From Semisulcospira habei (Eukaryota > Mollusca > Gastropoda > Semisulcospiridae): a DNA stretch of 64,000 bases. The notes beneath the pieces were generated by a model that made no database searches, was not told the DNA's origin, and saw nothing but the letters and a program-made list of their open reading frames with translations. Made by a program: the position numbers and the translations under genes. The stretch covers positions 19,361,103 to 19,425,102 of the forward strand of contig BTPG01000004.1 in assembly GCA_036245525.1 (NCBI GenBank). Reading direction: 5' to 3'. Shown here in pieces: positions 63,156-64,000 of the stretch (its first letter is position 1; each line of letters starts with the position of its first letter).

Positions 63156-64000
63156 CTGAAGAAAAAAACAACAACAAAGTTAGTAATAATTTATTATAGT
63201 AAAATTATAATAGATGTTGTCAACACAACTTCAGGTTTTATCATTATCAAACATGCTAAAAATAGGGAAGTAGGCATGTGTGATTATACTAGTACAAAAG
63301 GTAGTATGTACCCACTCCATAAAATTTCCCCTTCTTGGACACATGTACTGATATATTGTACAACATTAACAAGCAAATTAATATTCATGAACTTGCTGGA
63401 TATACTTTTCTTCCCATAATTCCTTGCAGACCAGAATGACTCAATTTTGATGCTTGTCTCTGTCCGCAAGGCAAAAACGTTAAATATGTGCATACTGTCA
63501 CATTAGCAAGCTCCTTATGCTCACTAGTAATGAAATACTTCTTAGTGTGTTCGCACGCTCAAAATTTCTTTCCCACATACACACATAAACGGAGAATAAG
63601 ACAGCAGTGAACACACTAATCTAATCAGTCGCCATACTATTGAGATAGATGACATTCAGCCTATGTGCATGTCATGTCACCTCCTTTGCAACATTTCAAA
63701 AACGTCTGAGTGAACTCCAGACTATGCGGGCCCTAGATTGTGATGTTAAAAGAGTTTTGTGGCGACGTGATTTTTCTAGTACGTGTACTGTAGTACACAC
63801 AGTGCCACTATCAGTGGCGCGGAAGGGGTAAGGTTCACTATGTTTTAGCGCAAATCTAAAATAAAACGTGAAAATATCCAGCGAAACTGTCTACACAGCC
63901 TGAATGAACCTGGGTGTAAATCTACCCAGTGTAAATGTGTGCTCTCACTATTCCATTGAGATAGTTTTTATTTGAGTAAATTCAAGCCTTTGTCGATTTA
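63156..64000 (-). other. Start of the next numb intron
   Basis: AT-rich sequence with no recognised exon, hairpin family or RNA gene. Confidence 0.6.

Noticed and set aside
1..64000. tRNA, rRNA or other structured RNA genes
   Set aside because: I looked for cloverleaf-like and conserved RNA motifs by eye and found none. The abundant hairpins are explained by foldback elements.

Overview
This is a repeat-dense animal genomic window. Two spliced genes converge tail to tail, and most of the rest is transposable elements, many of them short perfect hairpins. The split coding exons, GT/AG introns of 1-10 kb and a clear Numb orthologue show it is a metazoan. The Numb PTB exons read like protostome Numb. 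Together with DIRS-like, RNase H LINE and Penelope-like elements, this suggests a lophotrochozoan, probably a mollusc. The species is inferred, not proven.

Layout. (1) 1-5960: a GC-rich, frame-broken DIRS-like tyrosine-recombinase retroelement. Its recombinase is split by a 5'-truncated LINE carrying an intact RNase H (4379-5283, 8-bp target duplication). (2) 6003-13285, plus strand: the last four recognisable coding exons of a single-pass membrane glycoprotein of unknown family. (3) 13.3-30.2 kb: the convergent intergenic or 3'-UTR region, filled with foldback elements, with opposed polyadenylation signals near 22.4 kb. (4) 30176-63155, minus strand: the seven 3'-most coding exons of numb (514 codons plus stop, phases consistent throughout). 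They cover the PTB domain, the NumbF-like region and the DPF/NPF endocytic tail. The first exons lie to the right of the window. The numb introns hold a Penelope-like fragment, a hAT-like element, two SINE-like retroposons with 13-14 bp target duplications, arrays of ~165-bp monomers, a segmental duplication at 52.3-59.0 kb and a ~220-bp palindrome.

Foldback families, named here for convenience. The TTAA-flanked families typically begin TTAACCC and end GGGTTAA, as expected of piggyBac-type non-autonomous elements. PalA (~220 bp), PalB (~212 bp), PalC (~215 bp) and PalM (~210 bp) have different ends but share one central hairpin with arms like TTCAAGGGTAGTGCCAGA. PalD has a CAAGAGGCATAGATCCTCAT arm. 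PalE (~85 bp) starts CCCTTTGGCTGTC. PalF (~70 bp) starts CCCCCTTGTGCATGCAGCC. PalI, PalJ and PalK are 75-83 bp. PalG, PalH, PalL and PalP are palindromic families without TTAA ends. Elements often abut through one shared TTAA or nest at TTAA, which gives a readable order of insertions. The density of intronic hairpins, some within 11-22 bp of numb splice sites, is the most unusual property of the window.
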